Translations under genes and position numbers: made by a program
Shown here: piece by piece, positions 37,645 through 46,828 of the stretch
Numbering within the stretch: position 1 is the first letter of the stretch
How the letters are laid out: each line of letters begins with the position of its first letter
From: Cytobacillus firmus
Lineage (GTDB): Bacteria > Bacillota > Bacilli > Bacillales > Cytobacillaceae
Length of the DNA: 64,000 nt
NCBI RefSeq assembly: GCF_023715565.1
Contig: NZ_JAMBOJ010000009.1
Span: 37,190 to 101,189, forward strand
Reading direction: 5' to 3'
Notes under the pieces: model-generated
The model's input: the letters and a program-made list of their open reading frames with translations, nothing else
What the model was told of the DNA's origin: nothing
Database searches by the model: none

Positions 37645-37762
37645 TTTTCGTATAACCTCAATAATCGGTTTGAGGGTTTCTACTGGGAACCGTAATTCCT
37701 ATCTACGAAAGGTATATTTTCTGTGTACTTCCCACAGGACCTTTTGTGCAGGAATTTTTTTG
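37645..37762 (+). promoter_or_regulatory. purine riboswitch (guanine type, variant) with terminator platform
   Basis: Aptamer 37645-37711. P1 TTTCGTA/TACGAAA, J1/2 TAA, P2 CCTCAA/TTGAGG, loop L2 TAATCGGT, J2/3 GTTTCTAC, P3 TGGGAA/TTCCTA, L3 CCGTAA, J3/1 TC. The L2 GG and L3 CC can kiss as in the xpt aptamer. The specificity base (position 74) is C, as in guanine/hypoxanthine binders, but position 73 is U rather than A. A terminator (TTCCCACA with TGTG-CA-GGAA, then seven T, 37729-37761) competes with an antiterminator (AAAGGT 37708-37713 with ACCTTT 37739-37744; CTGTG with CACAG) that uses the 3' strand of P1. So ligand binding should stop transcription. Confidence 0.85.
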
Positions 37763-37903
37763 TGCTTATTAGTCTATTTAGAAGAAGATGCATAATATCA
37801 TAATTTAAATACCTCTGCTTGCTCGCCAGGCTAATATCCCTACAAACCGCTATCACTTTTTTCATTGCCATTATAGTTTCTTAATCTATGAGGAGGCGAA
37901 GAT

Positions 37904-38392
37904 TTGAAAAGTATTCAATTTGTTGTGAATGGAAAGGAATGTACGGTCCTCTGCCCGCCTGCGAAACCGCTCCTTGATGTTTTGAGGGAAGATCTGGGGC
38001 TGACTGCCAGCAAGGAATGCTGCGGAAAGGGAGAATGTGGATCATGCTCTGTACTAATAAATAATGAGGTTGTATGTTCCTGTCTTATCCTCACTGGTCA
38101 GGTGGAAAACCAGAAGATCACCACTTGTGAAGGAGTCGGATTATCACCAAATTTGGATGTGATTCAGGAGTCATTTATTGCAGAAGGAGCAACACAATGC
38201 GGGTACTGTACTCCGGGAATCATCGTATCAGCAAAAGCTTTCCTGGACGGAATTGACCATGTTCCATCCGTTGGGGAAATCAAAACCGCATTAGGAGGCA
38301 ATCTATGTCGCTGTACAGGCTATACCAAAATTATCAAGGCCGTTCAGACAGCTGCTTCGAAAAAAAGATCCGAGACGGAAACAATCGGATAA
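37904..38392 (+). CDS. pucE: xanthine dehydrogenase, 2Fe-2S subunit
   Basis: 162 residues. Plant-type cluster Cys in ECCGKGECGSCSVLINNEVV; second cluster in QCGYCTPG and GGNLCRCTGY. Transfers electrons from molybdopterin to FAD. It opens the pucE-B-C-D-A operon; a TTG start at 37904 follows GGAGGCG. The riboswitch leader lies upstream. Confidence 0.93.
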   Translation: MKSIQFVVNGKECTVLCPPAKPLLDVLREDLGLTASKECCGKGECGSCSVLINNEVVCSCLILTGQVENQKITTCEGVGLSPNLDVIQESFIAEGATQCGYCTPGIIVSAKAFLDGIDHVPSVGEIKTALGGNLCRCTGYTKIIKAVQTAASKKRSETETIG

Positions 38393-38395
38393 TCC

Positions 38396-38992
38396 ATGAC
38401 ACATACAGCTATTTTGCTTGCTGCGGGCAAGTCCAGCAGAATGGGTACTCTAAAAGGACTATTGCCATGGAATGGAACGACATTATTTGAGCATCAGCTA
38501 AGCACTCTTAGTAAATCGGTGTTTACTGATCTTGTCGTCGTATTGGGATTTGAAGCTGAAAAATTCTTTCCACACAGAATAAATCATTCTGCAAAAATCA
38601 TAATAAATGAACATTTTCAAGATGGTAAATGCTCGTCCATTATTGCAGGGGTGAAAGCTGCAGACATTTTATCAAAAACGATTCTGATTACATCCGTGGA
38701 CCAGCCGCTTCAAGCTGTCATCGCTAATAATCTCGCCGTGAATCTTACAAAAAGCGGCTGCCTGATTGCAGTCCCCACCCATCAGGGCAAAAGAGGCCAC
38801 CCTATCCTCTTTTCCGCAAAATTGAGACACGAGCTTTTATCGGTCAAGGAAGAGAAAATGGGCTTGAGACATATTATCCAACAACATGAAAAATTTGTTC
38901 TAGAGGTGCCAGTGGAAAATGAGCAAATTCATCTTAACCTGAACCGTCAGGAAGATTATAAAAATGCTCTTAAAAAATATACCAGGAGGTAA
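38396..38992 (+). CDS. pucB: molybdenum cofactor nucleotidyltransferase (MocA/PucB type)
   Basis: 198 residues. NTP-transferase motif ILLAAGKSSRMGTLKGLLPW at the N-terminus, VVLGFE, and TSVDQPLQA with the metal Asp. Adds CMP to molybdopterin for hydroxylases of this family. It starts with ATG three bases after the pucE stop. Confidence 0.87.
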   Translation: MTHTAILLAAGKSSRMGTLKGLLPWNGTTLFEHQLSTLSKSVFTDLVVVLGFEAEKFFPHRINHSAKIIINEHFQDGKCSSIIAGVKAADILSKTILITSVDQPLQAVIANNLAVNLTKSGCLIAVPTHQGKRGHPILFSAKLRHELLSVKEEKMGLRHIIQQHEKFVLEVPVENEQIHLNLNRQEDYKNALKKYTRR

Positions 38993-38996
38993 GTCG

Positions 38997-39872
38997 ATGC
39001 TTGTTTCAGAAATTGACATGATTACCCCTTCCTCTCTATCCGAATGTCTGATGCTGCTGTCAAAGAAGGGCAGAATCCATAGAGTGATAGCCGGCGGTAC
39101 AGATGCTACAGTCCGGATGAAGGAAGGCAAATGGCGGCCGGAGGTTTGGATCAATATAAAAAACTTAAATGAACTGCGGTATATAGAGGAAAGTGATGAT
39201 TGTATTCATATAGGCCCATTGACCACACATACAGATATTATTCATTCTCCGATTCTGCAAAGAAAAGCGGATGTACTTGTGGACGCTGCACGTGAGGTTG
39301 GGGCCACTCAAATGCAGAATATGGGTACAATCGGCGGCAATATTGGCACTGCTTCCCCTGCAGGTGATACCCTGCCTGCGTTATATGTTCTTGGAGCAAG
39401 GCTGGAACTCACTTCTATGTCGAATAAACGAACCCTTCCAATCGAAGAGTTTATCTTTGGTCCCGGCAGGACGGTATTAAAAGAAAATGAAATGATCACA
39501 AAAATTATTATAAAACCGCAAAGTCCAAATGAAATAGGCATTTTCCAGAAGCTCGGCCCCCGTAAAGCACAATCTATTTCCATTGTGAACGTTGCTATTT
39601 CACTCACAATGGAACAGGACCTGAAATGCAGGGAAGGAAAAATTGCCTTCGGATCTGTGGCACCCACTATTATCCGGGCACGCAAGTGTGAATCTATGCT
39701 TCCTCTCGGACAGCTTAATGATGAATTAATCCGAAATATCGCCAAAATTGCCTGGAAAGAGGTCATGCCCATCACGGATGGAAGGGCAACCGCTACATAT
39801 AGAAGGGATATGGCAAGTGCTTTATTGGAAAGAGGATTATACCGTTTAATGAGGAGGTGGAATAACCAGTGA
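38997..39872 (+). CDS. pucC: xanthine dehydrogenase, FAD-binding subunit
   Basis: 291 residues from ATG 38997 (AGGAGG 7 bases upstream); an earlier in-frame ATG at 38964 lies inside pucB. FAD motifs RVIAGGTDATV and NMGTIGGNIGTASPAGDTLP. Its stop overlaps the GTG of pucD. Confidence 0.92.
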   Translation: MLVSEIDMITPSSLSECLMLLSKKGRIHRVIAGGTDATVRMKEGKWRPEVWINIKNLNELRYIEESDDCIHIGPLTTHTDIIHSPILQRKADVLVDAAREVGATQMQNMGTIGGNIGTASPAGDTLPALYVLGARLELTSMSNKRTLPIEEFIFGPGRTVLKENEMITKIIIKPQSPNEIGIFQKLGPRKAQSISIVNVAISLTMEQDLKCREGKIAFGSVAPTIIRARKCESMLPLGQLNDELIRNIAKIAWKEVMPITDGRATATYRRDMASALLERGLYRLMRRWNNQ

Positions 39873-42157
39873 ACACCAAATGGGTTGGGAAAAGGGTAAA
39901 AAGAATTGATGGCCCGGAAAAAGTAACCGGAGAATTAAAATATATGACGGATTACCATTTTGACAATATGGTTTGGGGCAAAGTGCTGCGCTCTGAATAT
40001 CCGCACGCAAAAATTAATTCCATTGATATTGAGCCAGCAAAAAATCTGCCTGGAGTTATATGTGTACTAACCCATAAAGATATTCCCGGCTTTAATGGAT
40101 TTGGGATTGTGGTTCCCGACCAGCCTGTTCTTTGTTCGGATGTCGTCCGGTGCACAGGTGACGCTGTAGCCCTGGTAGCTGCTGAAACACTCGAAATCGC
40201 CGAGCAGGCACTGAGTTTAATCAAAGTGGATTATGAGCCCCTTGAAGTTGTTGCAGATGCTGAATATGCACTGACAGATTCTGCTCCAAAGCTTCATCCC
40301 GATGGCAATCTGCACAGCCATGTCAAAATTAAAAATGGAAACATGGAGAAAGCCTTCGAGGAAGCTGACATCATTGTAGAGAATACTTATTATTCTCCCC
40401 GGCAAATGCATGCTTTTATCGAAACAGAAGGCGGCTGGGGTGTTATGGATGACGAAGGTTTCCTCACCATTCGCTGTCCTGGACAATATGCATATCGCGA
40501 TCGAATGCAGATTGCGAGGTCCCTGGCTTATAACCCTGAAAGAATTAGAGTCATTTCGAGCCCAATTGGCGGTGCTTTCGGCGGGAAGGATGAAATCACG
40601 GTTCAAATATACCTTGCTCTCCTTGCGCTCCATACGAATGGCCGGCCTGTAAAAATTCACTTAAGCCGGGAAGAGTCTGTCATTGCGGGCATAAAAAGGC
40701 ACCCTTTTAAAGTCCAAATGAAAACCGCTGCCAAAAAAGACGGGACACTCCTTGCCAATCAGGTGAAAGCCATAGGAGATACGGGGGCATATGCATCACT
40801 TGGCGGGGCTGTCATCGCCCTTGCGATCGAACATTCATGCGGCCCTTATAAAATTCCCAATGTGGATCTAGAGGGCTTCTGTGTGTATACCAACAATGGC
40901 ATTGCCGGTGCCTTCAGAGGCTTTGGCGTCAATCAGGTATGCATGGGAATCGAAACACATATGGACATGATTGCAGAAAAGCTTGGAATAGATCCTATTG
41001 AATTGCGCAAAAAAAATGTCTATCACCAAGGGGAAGTTTCCAGTGTCGGCCATATTGTCAAATCCAGTGCCGGAACCTTCAAAACCCTGGAAACAGCAGA
41101 GAATTGCGATCTGTGGAAGAACCGGGCCAAGTATAAATCCGAAGTAAGTGAGCCATGGAAAAAACGGGGAGTTTCCGTTGCAACCTCCTTTCATGGGATC
41201 GGAATGGGTATTGGTCTTCCCGACTATGGAGCCGCCTCTATTGAACTACTGCCGGATGGAACATTCCTTGTGGGTGTAGGATGCGAGGAGATCGGAGGAG
41301 GAAACAGCACCGCCTATGCCCAAATAGCCGCTGAGATGCTGAACTGTGATATCAGCAATATCAGCATCGTTCAAGGTGATACACATAGAACACTTGATAG
41401 CGGTACTGTAACTGCATCCCGCTCCACCTATACCGGAGGAAGAGCTGTCGCGGCAGCAGCACCCAGGATGACTGAGCTTCTTATTCAAACTGCTGCTGAA
41501 ATGCTGAATTTGGATTCATCTCAAATTGCCTTAAGACCGAACCATATTTCAGCTCATGGAGAGATCATACCTTATAAGTCTATCTATAAATACCTTCATG
41601 ACCATCATCAGACTACAAGAGTAGAAGGACACTTCTACCTGCCGAAAGAAAAAGAAGAAATCAAAGGTTCAGGCGGTGCGCCCCACCATTTATACGGATA
41701 TTTGACACATGTGGTGATGGTGGAAGTTGATACTTTAACAGGTGAAACAGAGGTTTTGCGGGTTGTATCTATCCCGGATGCGGGCAAGGTCATTAATCCG
41801 CAAGGGCTGGAAGGCCAGACTGAAGGCGGAGCCGTAATGGGCATCGGGTATACTCTGTATGAAGATATACTGATCGAGAATGGCTATCATAAAACGCGGA
41901 ATTTCACTGATTATATCATCCCTACTATCCGCGAGACTCCTTTGATTGAGACCTTTCCGGTAGAAGAACCCGAACAATCAGGACCCTTTGGAGCTAAGGG
42001 AATTGGAGAAGTGGTGATGATTCCGATTATTGCTGCTATCATGTCAGCCATATATGATGCTACAGGGGCCAGAATTCGCCATCTGCCCGCTACTCCCGAA
42101 AGAGTGTTTAATGCCTTAAAAGATCTCAAAAAACAAAAAGTCCAATCCACAAGGTGA
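39869..42157 (+). CDS. pucD: xanthine dehydrogenase, molybdopterin-binding subunit
   Basis: 762 residues. Motifs of the hydroxylase family: SPIGGAFGGKDEITVQ, GAFRGFGVNQ, GCEEIGGGNSTAYAQ and the catalytic Glu in GPFGAKGIGEVVMIP. Hydroxylates hypoxanthine or xanthine. GTG start overlaps pucC. The selD gene upstream raises the chance that the cofactor is a selenium-dependent form, but no yqeB/yqeC-type genes are in the window. Confidence 0.94.
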   Translation: MNTKWVGKRVKRIDGPEKVTGELKYMTDYHFDNMVWGKVLRSEYPHAKINSIDIEPAKNLPGVICVLTHKDIPGFNGFGIVVPDQPVLCSDVVRCTGDAVALVAAETLEIAEQALSLIKVDYEPLEVVADAEYALTDSAPKLHPDGNLHSHVKIKNGNMEKAFEEADIIVENTYYSPRQMHAFIETEGGWGVMDDEGFLTIRCPGQYAYRDRMQIARSLAYNPERIRVISSPIGGAFGGKDEITVQIYLALLALHTNGRPVKIHLSREESVIAGIKRHPFKVQMKTAAKKDGTLLANQVKAIGDTGAYASLGGAVIALAIEHSCGPYKIPNVDLEGFCVYTNNGIAGAFRGFGVNQVCMGIETHMDMIAEKLGIDPIELRKKNVYHQGEVSSVGHIVKSSAGTFKTLETAENCDLWKNRAKYKSEVSEPWKKRGVSVATSFHGIGMGIGLPDYGAASIELLPDGTFLVGVGCEEIGGGNSTAYAQIAAEMLNCDISNISIVQGDTHRTLDSGTVTASRSTYTGGRAVAAAAPRMTELLIQTAAEMLNLDSSQIALRPNHISAHGEIIPYKSIYKYLHDHHQTTRVEGHFYLPKEKEEIKGSGGAPHHLYGYLTHVVMVEVDTLTGETEVLRVVSIPDAGKVINPQGLEGQTEGGAVMGIGYTLYEDILIENGYHKTRNFTDYIIPTIRETPLIETFPVEEPEQSGPFGAKGIGEVVMIPIIAAIMSAIYDATGARIRHLPATPERVFNALKDLKKQKVQSTR

Positions 42158-42999
42158 TCCTATTGATGAGCAGCCATTTATTTTCCAGATTAGAAGAGTC
42201 AATCAAAAACCGAAAAGACACATTTCTGCTGACCATAACAGATTATCCTGATGAAAAACTCATTGGAGCGAAAGCTTTATTATGGCCAGGCGGAGATTTC
42301 TGTACTGAAGCCTCCCTTCTGCCGCTTGATGTGAGGGATTTAATAACGGTACATTGCAATAAATTAGTCACTAAAAAACGGTCAGGAACTGTGAGATTTA
42401 TGTGGAAAGAATGTTTAGTTGAATGTTTTGCAGAGTACTTCCCTTCTCCTCTCCATTTGATAGTCGCCGGTGCCGGCCATGTGTGTGAACCCGTGGCAGA
42501 AATGGGACGAATGCTCGGATTTTTTGTGACAGTAATAGACGATCGGAAAGAGTATGCAAACAGAGAACGCTTTCCGAACGCGGATGAAGTGGTTTGCCAA
42601 TCCTATCTGGAATACTTCAGGCATGTCGACATTTCTGAAAAATCGTATATTCTCCTTCTTACCAGGGGACATAAGTATGATGTTATCAGTTTGAATGAAC
42701 TCTTAAAAAGAGATTGTCAGGCAGGATATATTGGAATGATCGGCAGCAGAAGACGTATTTCGGGTGTATTCGAAGAACTTCAGGAGGATTTTCGGGATGA
42801 AAGCTTTGAAAATCTATACACCCCTGTGGGTCTTGATATCGGTTCTGAAACTCCTGCAGAAATTGCTGTCAGCATCATGGCAGAAATTCTGAAAGTGAAA
42901 AATCAAAAATCAGGAGATTCCTTAAGTTCGCAAATTAAAAAATTTGCAAAAATGGGTTTCCATGAGGGGGCCGGAAAATGGACCAAATGCAGCTTATAA
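42154..42999 (+). CDS. pucA: XdhC-type molybdenum cofactor insertion protein
   Basis: 281 residues from GTG 42154, which overlaps the pucD stop; ATG 42166 is an alternative. The C-terminal Rossmann domain has LIVAGAGHVCEPVAEMGRML, TVIDDR and GYIGMIGSRRRISGV. The N-terminal part (residues 1-85) is short and lacks the GCxxG-type CoxI signature, which is found instead in the next gene. Confidence 0.87.
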   Translation: MILLMSSHLFSRLEESIKNRKDTFLLTITDYPDEKLIGAKALLWPGGDFCTEASLLPLDVRDLITVHCNKLVTKKRSGTVRFMWKECLVECFAEYFPSPLHLIVAGAGHVCEPVAEMGRMLGFFVTVIDDRKEYANRERFPNADEVVCQSYLEYFRHVDISEKSYILLLTRGHKYDVISLNELLKRDCQAGYIGMIGSRRRISGVFEELQEDFRDESFENLYTPVGLDIGSETPAEIAVSIMAEILKVKNQKSGDSLSSQIKKFAKMGFHEGAGKWTKCSL

Positions 43000-43292
43000 A
43001 GCGCACCCTTGATATCAGGAAAGGAGGTGAGAAAGCAGCACTCGCCACAATTATCCGCACGAAGGGCTCTACCCCGAGAAAAACTGGAAGCCGGATGATT
43101 GTGTTCCCCTGCGGAAGAATAGAAGGAACAATTGGCGGAGGCTGCGGTGAAGCAGAAGTAATTGAGAAGGCTTTCCAGGTCATCCAAACAAATACCCCAA
43201 CTCAAAAGCGCGTAGATTTAACAAAAGGGCTGTTTTATGAAGATGGAGGAATATGCGGTGGAATTATGGATGTATTTATTGAACCCATCTAA
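42978..43292 (+). CDS. XdhC/CoxI N-domain protein
   Basis: 104 residues covering only the CoxI domain: ALATIIRTKGSTPRKTGSRM, GTIGGGCGEAEVIEKA and EDGGICGGIMDVFIEP. The two Cys-containing Gly-rich motifs are those used for molybdenum-cofactor sulfuration. Its ATG overlaps the pucA end by 22 bases. The split from the Rossmann partner suggests a two-protein XdhC. Confidence 0.85.
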   Translation: MDQMQLIKRTLDIRKGGEKAALATIIRTKGSTPRKTGSRMIVFPCGRIEGTIGGGCGEAEVIEKAFQVIQTNTPTQKRVDLTKGLFYEDGGICGGIMDVFIEPI

Positions 43293-43375
43293 CCAGGAAA
43301 ATAGATCTCCCGCCTGTTCCATGGTCGAGTCAGTTCGTGTCTCTGGATGAATCCATGAATAAGGAGTGATCTTTC

Positions 43376-44743
43376 ATGTCGATGATTGAAAAGGATCTTG
43401 GGTCGGGCCTCCCGCCTGCCTCTAATGCGAACCTCTTAGAACGGCTCTTTAAGCTTTCCGCACGAAACACAAATGTAAAGACAGAAATTCTGGCAGGCAT
43501 TACTTCGTTTATGACAATGAGTTATATCATCTTTGTCAACCCGATAATCTTAGCAGATGCAGGGATACCAAAAGAAGCCGCATTGGCTGCAACGATTTAC
43601 GCAAGTGTTTTCTGTACCCTTCTAATGGCACTTTGGGCAAATTTCCCTGTAGCAGTTGCCCCGGGCATGGGGCTGAATGCCTTTTTTGCCTATACAGTTG
43701 TACTTGGCCAGGGTCTTTCCTGGCAAACAGCCCTTGGTGCTGTATTTATATCGGGGATTGTGTTTTTAATTTTGACAGTTACCGGAGTCCGGCAGAAGAT
43801 CGTAGATGGTGTCCCGGATGTCTTAAAGTCAGCTATAGGTGTAGGGATTGGTTTATTTATTGCTTTCATCGGGTTAAAAAATGCAGAACTGGTAGTCGCA
43901 AACGATGCTACATTTGTCGGCTTGGGAAGTATCACCGCCAAAGGTCCGCTTCTTGCCCTATTCGGATTGATTATTGCCGCCCTCCTGATGGCAAAGAAAG
44001 TTAAAGGCGCCCTCCTGATTAGTATATTAGGTACAAGTGCAGCAGCAATGATTGTTGGCTTTATTGCCTACCCAAAAGCTGTAGGTGACATCGTGTCCCT
44101 TAATCTCCCTAGCATGTCTGAGACGTTTTTAGCTATGGATATTATGGGAGCAATAAAATATGGCATCATCTCAGTCATTTTCTCCTTTACGATTGTAGAA
44201 TTATTTGACAATTTAGCTACCCTCATCGGATTATCAAGAAAAGCCGGCCTCACAGATGAAAATGGAAAAATTGAAAACCTGGATCGTGCTCTTCAGGCAG
44301 ACGCAGTTGGAACGATGGCAAGTGCTGCCTTCGGAAGCACTGCCTTAAACGCTTACGTCGAAAACGCCACAGGGATTTCGGAAGGCGGACGCACCGGTTT
44401 AACTTCTTTAACTGTAGCAGTACTGTTTTTCCTGTCGCTCATTTTTGCTCCGCTTATCTATTTTATACCGTCCGTCGCAACTGCACCTATTCTCATTCTA
44501 GTTGGAGCCTTAATGCTTAGTGAAATTAAACATATAAGCTTTGATGATTTTACGGATGTGATTCCTGTCTTTTTAACGATTGTTCTCATGCCTTTAACGT
44601 TCAGCATCGCCCAGGGACTGGCATTCGGCTTTATCTCTTACACACTGCTCAAGCTTCTTACAGGTAAGCATCAGCAAATCCACTGGATCATGTATTTTGT
44701 AAGCGCCGCCTTTATTATTAATTTCATTATGGGCGGTCATTAA
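43376..44743 (+). CDS. AzgA/PbuG-family purine permease (hypoxanthine/guanine/adenine)
   Basis: 455 residues, about 13 membrane helices. Family motifs: AGITSFMTMSYIIFVNPIIL, APGMGLNAFFAYTVV, FTIVELFDNLATLIGLS and GSTALNAYVENATGISEGGR. Imports purine bases to feed deaminases and XDH. AAGGAGTG precedes the ATG. It lies 84 bases after the CoxI gene, likely in one operon. Confidence 0.92.
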   Translation: MSMIEKDLGSGLPPASNANLLERLFKLSARNTNVKTEILAGITSFMTMSYIIFVNPIILADAGIPKEAALAATIYASVFCTLLMALWANFPVAVAPGMGLNAFFAYTVVLGQGLSWQTALGAVFISGIVFLILTVTGVRQKIVDGVPDVLKSAIGVGIGLFIAFIGLKNAELVVANDATFVGLGSITAKGPLLALFGLIIAALLMAKKVKGALLISILGTSAAAMIVGFIAYPKAVGDIVSLNLPSMSETFLAMDIMGAIKYGIISVIFSFTIVELFDNLATLIGLSRKAGLTDENGKIENLDRALQADAVGTMASAAFGSTALNAYVENATGISEGGRTGLTSLTVAVLFFLSLIFAPLIYFIPSVATAPILILVGALMLSEIKHISFDDFTDVIPVFLTIVLMPLTFSIAQGLAFGFISYTLLKLLTGKHQQIHWIMYFVSAAFIINFIMGGH

Positions 44744-44781
44744 TCTGTTGACTGATATTTTCTACAAAGTGGGGAGTCCAT

Positions 44782-46524
44782 ATGAAGCTTAACATTGAAA
44801 CGTTACGAAAAAGAATTGATGTGGCGGCTAAAAGAACTCCTGCCGATCTGGTTATTAAAAACGGGAAGGTAATAAACGTATTTACACGTGAAATCATCGA
44901 TGAAGACATAGCAATTGCAGATGGATTCATAGCTGGCTTAGGATGCTATGAAGGCAAAGAAATTATCGATGCTGGGGGCAGCTTTATCGCTCCCGGCTTC
45001 GTTGATGGGCATGTTCATATAGAATCGGCAATGGTTACTCCTGCAGAGTTCAGCAATGTTGTCCTCCCACATGGAGTAACTACAGTGATTGCAGACCCAC
45101 ATGAAATAGCCAATGTCAGCGGGACTGACGGCATTGACTTCATGCTTGGATCTTCAGAAGATATCCCGCTCGATGTGTTTTTTATGCTTCCATCCTGCGT
45201 GCCTGCTACTCCATTTGAAAATGCCGGCGCTTCCCTCAGTTATACGGATCTCGAAAAATATTACAGTCACCCAAGAGTGCTGGGGCTCGGTGAAGTTATG
45301 GATTATCCAGCTGTTATGAATAATGATGAGGGAATGCTGCAAAAACTGGAAGCAGCCTATAGTAAAGGAAAATGCATTGATGGGCATGCAGCAGGACTTA
45401 ATGCGGATGAAATCAATATTTACTTGGCAGCCGGCATAAGAACAGACCATGAATGCATTAATCCAGAGGAAGCGCTGGACAGGATGCGCAAGGGGATGTA
45501 TGTAATGCTGCGGGAGGGGTCTGCGGCAAGAGATTTATTGTCTCTTCTCAAATCTGTCAGCGAACAAAACGCACGGCGCTGTTTATTTGTTACGGATGAT
45601 AAGCATCTGGATGATTTGATCAATGAGGGCAGCATTGACCATAATGTCAGAATGGCCATTAGCGAAGGGATTGATCCTCTCCTTGCCATTCAAATCGCTA
45701 CTCTGAATGCAGCAGAATGTTTCGGCTTGAAAAATAAAGGGGCAATCGCTCCCGGTTATGAAGCCGACTTGGTTTTTCTTAGTGATCTAAGAAGTGTCAA
45801 GGTGGAGAAAGTAATAAAGAGCGGAAGATTTGCTGCAGAAAACGGGGTCATGAAGAATTCTGTTCCCAACAGCATTGCACCTGCAGGACCCATCCTGAAC
45901 AGTGTCAAAATCAGCAGCATGTGCTATGAAGATCTAAGCATTCGGATTGGGAATGGTGACTGCAATATCATTGGCATTATACCGAACAGCATTGTGACCA
46001 GGCATCTGGTGGAAAAGGCAGATGTAAAGAATGGATATTTCCAGCCAAATCCTCATAGAGATCTCTTAAAGCTGGCGGTTGTTGAGCGGCACCACTGCAC
46101 AGGCAATATCGGTCTTGGTATTGTAAAGGGATTAGCGATTACAAGAGGTGGGATTGCTTCAACAGTTGCCCACGATTCCCATAACATTGTCGCAGCAGGC
46201 ACATCTGATAAGGATTTGCTGGCTGCCATTAAGCATACCGCAGCCATGGGAGGCGGCCTGGCTGTTGTCCAGGATGGAAAGATCCTTGCGGAACTGCCCC
46301 TGCCTATTGCGGGACTCATGAATGATCAGGATTCTTCATTTGTCCTTGCACGTTTATCCCGATTGAATCATGCACTTGTGACAATCGGGTGCAGCATGGA
46401 ATTCAACCCGTTTTTGACGCTCTCATTTTTAGCGCTTCCGGTTATCCCAGACCTCAAATTAACTGATAAAGGTCTATTCTCCGTGAGATCCTTTAGCCAT
46501 ATTAAAGCCGAGGCAGAAAATTAA
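44782..46524 (+). CDS. ade: adenine deaminase
   Basis: 580 residues. Standard pattern PGFVDGHVHIESAMVTPAEF, TTVIADPHEIANVSG, GIRTDHECINPEEALD, VTDDKHLDDL and AHDSHNIVAAGTSDKDLL. Converts adenine to hypoxanthine. It is the second paralog of the window and the more canonical by its metal segment. Confidence 0.92.
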   Translation: MKLNIETLRKRIDVAAKRTPADLVIKNGKVINVFTREIIDEDIAIADGFIAGLGCYEGKEIIDAGGSFIAPGFVDGHVHIESAMVTPAEFSNVVLPHGVTTVIADPHEIANVSGTDGIDFMLGSSEDIPLDVFFMLPSCVPATPFENAGASLSYTDLEKYYSHPRVLGLGEVMDYPAVMNNDEGMLQKLEAAYSKGKCIDGHAAGLNADEINIYLAAGIRTDHECINPEEALDRMRKGMYVMLREGSAARDLLSLLKSVSEQNARRCLFVTDDKHLDDLINEGSIDHNVRMAISEGIDPLLAIQIATLNAAECFGLKNKGAIAPGYEADLVFLSDLRSVKVEKVIKSGRFAAENGVMKNSVPNSIAPAGPILNSVKISSMCYEDLSIRIGNGDCNIIGIIPNSIVTRHLVEKADVKNGYFQPNPHRDLLKLAVVERHHCTGNIGLGIVKGLAITRGGIASTVAHDSHNIVAAGTSDKDLLAAIKHTAAMGGGLAVVQDGKILAELPLPIAGLMNDQDSSFVLARLSRLNHALVTIGCSMEFNPFLTLSFLALPVIPDLKLTDKGLFSVRSFSHIKAEAEN

Positions 46525-46828
46525 GGCAGGATCTTCTTAAGTAGTTCAGATAACGTGGAGAAAACTAAATATAACAGCCCAAAAAACATACGCTTTCGCA
46601 ACGCAAATAGCAAGTGAACTATCAATACAATTAACGCAACAAAAAGCTTGGGATATCCCAAGCTTTTTGTTATTGAATGTGTTGTTCCAATTTAATTAAA
46701 CCAGCTAATAGGAGTCAAGAACTTCTTATTAAAATATCTAATCCACCGTGTTATACTTTTGAAAGCAAGCCAAATAACCCTCCAAATTCTTTTTGGAAGG
46801 TTTTTCTTAATTTGCTGTTTTCTGTGGA
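46525..46828. other. intergenic stretch with a 34-base palindrome
   Basis: Positions 46638-46671 form a perfect palindrome (core GCTTGGGATATCCCAAGC), with A5 before and T5 after. It can terminate transcription on either strand: adenine deaminase on plus and the IS110 remnant on minus. Nothing else was recognised. Confidence 0.7.

Noticed and set aside
37680..37871. Minus-strand 63-codon frame between DUF2294 and pucE
   Set aside because: It is the complement of the riboswitch platform and has no ribosome site.
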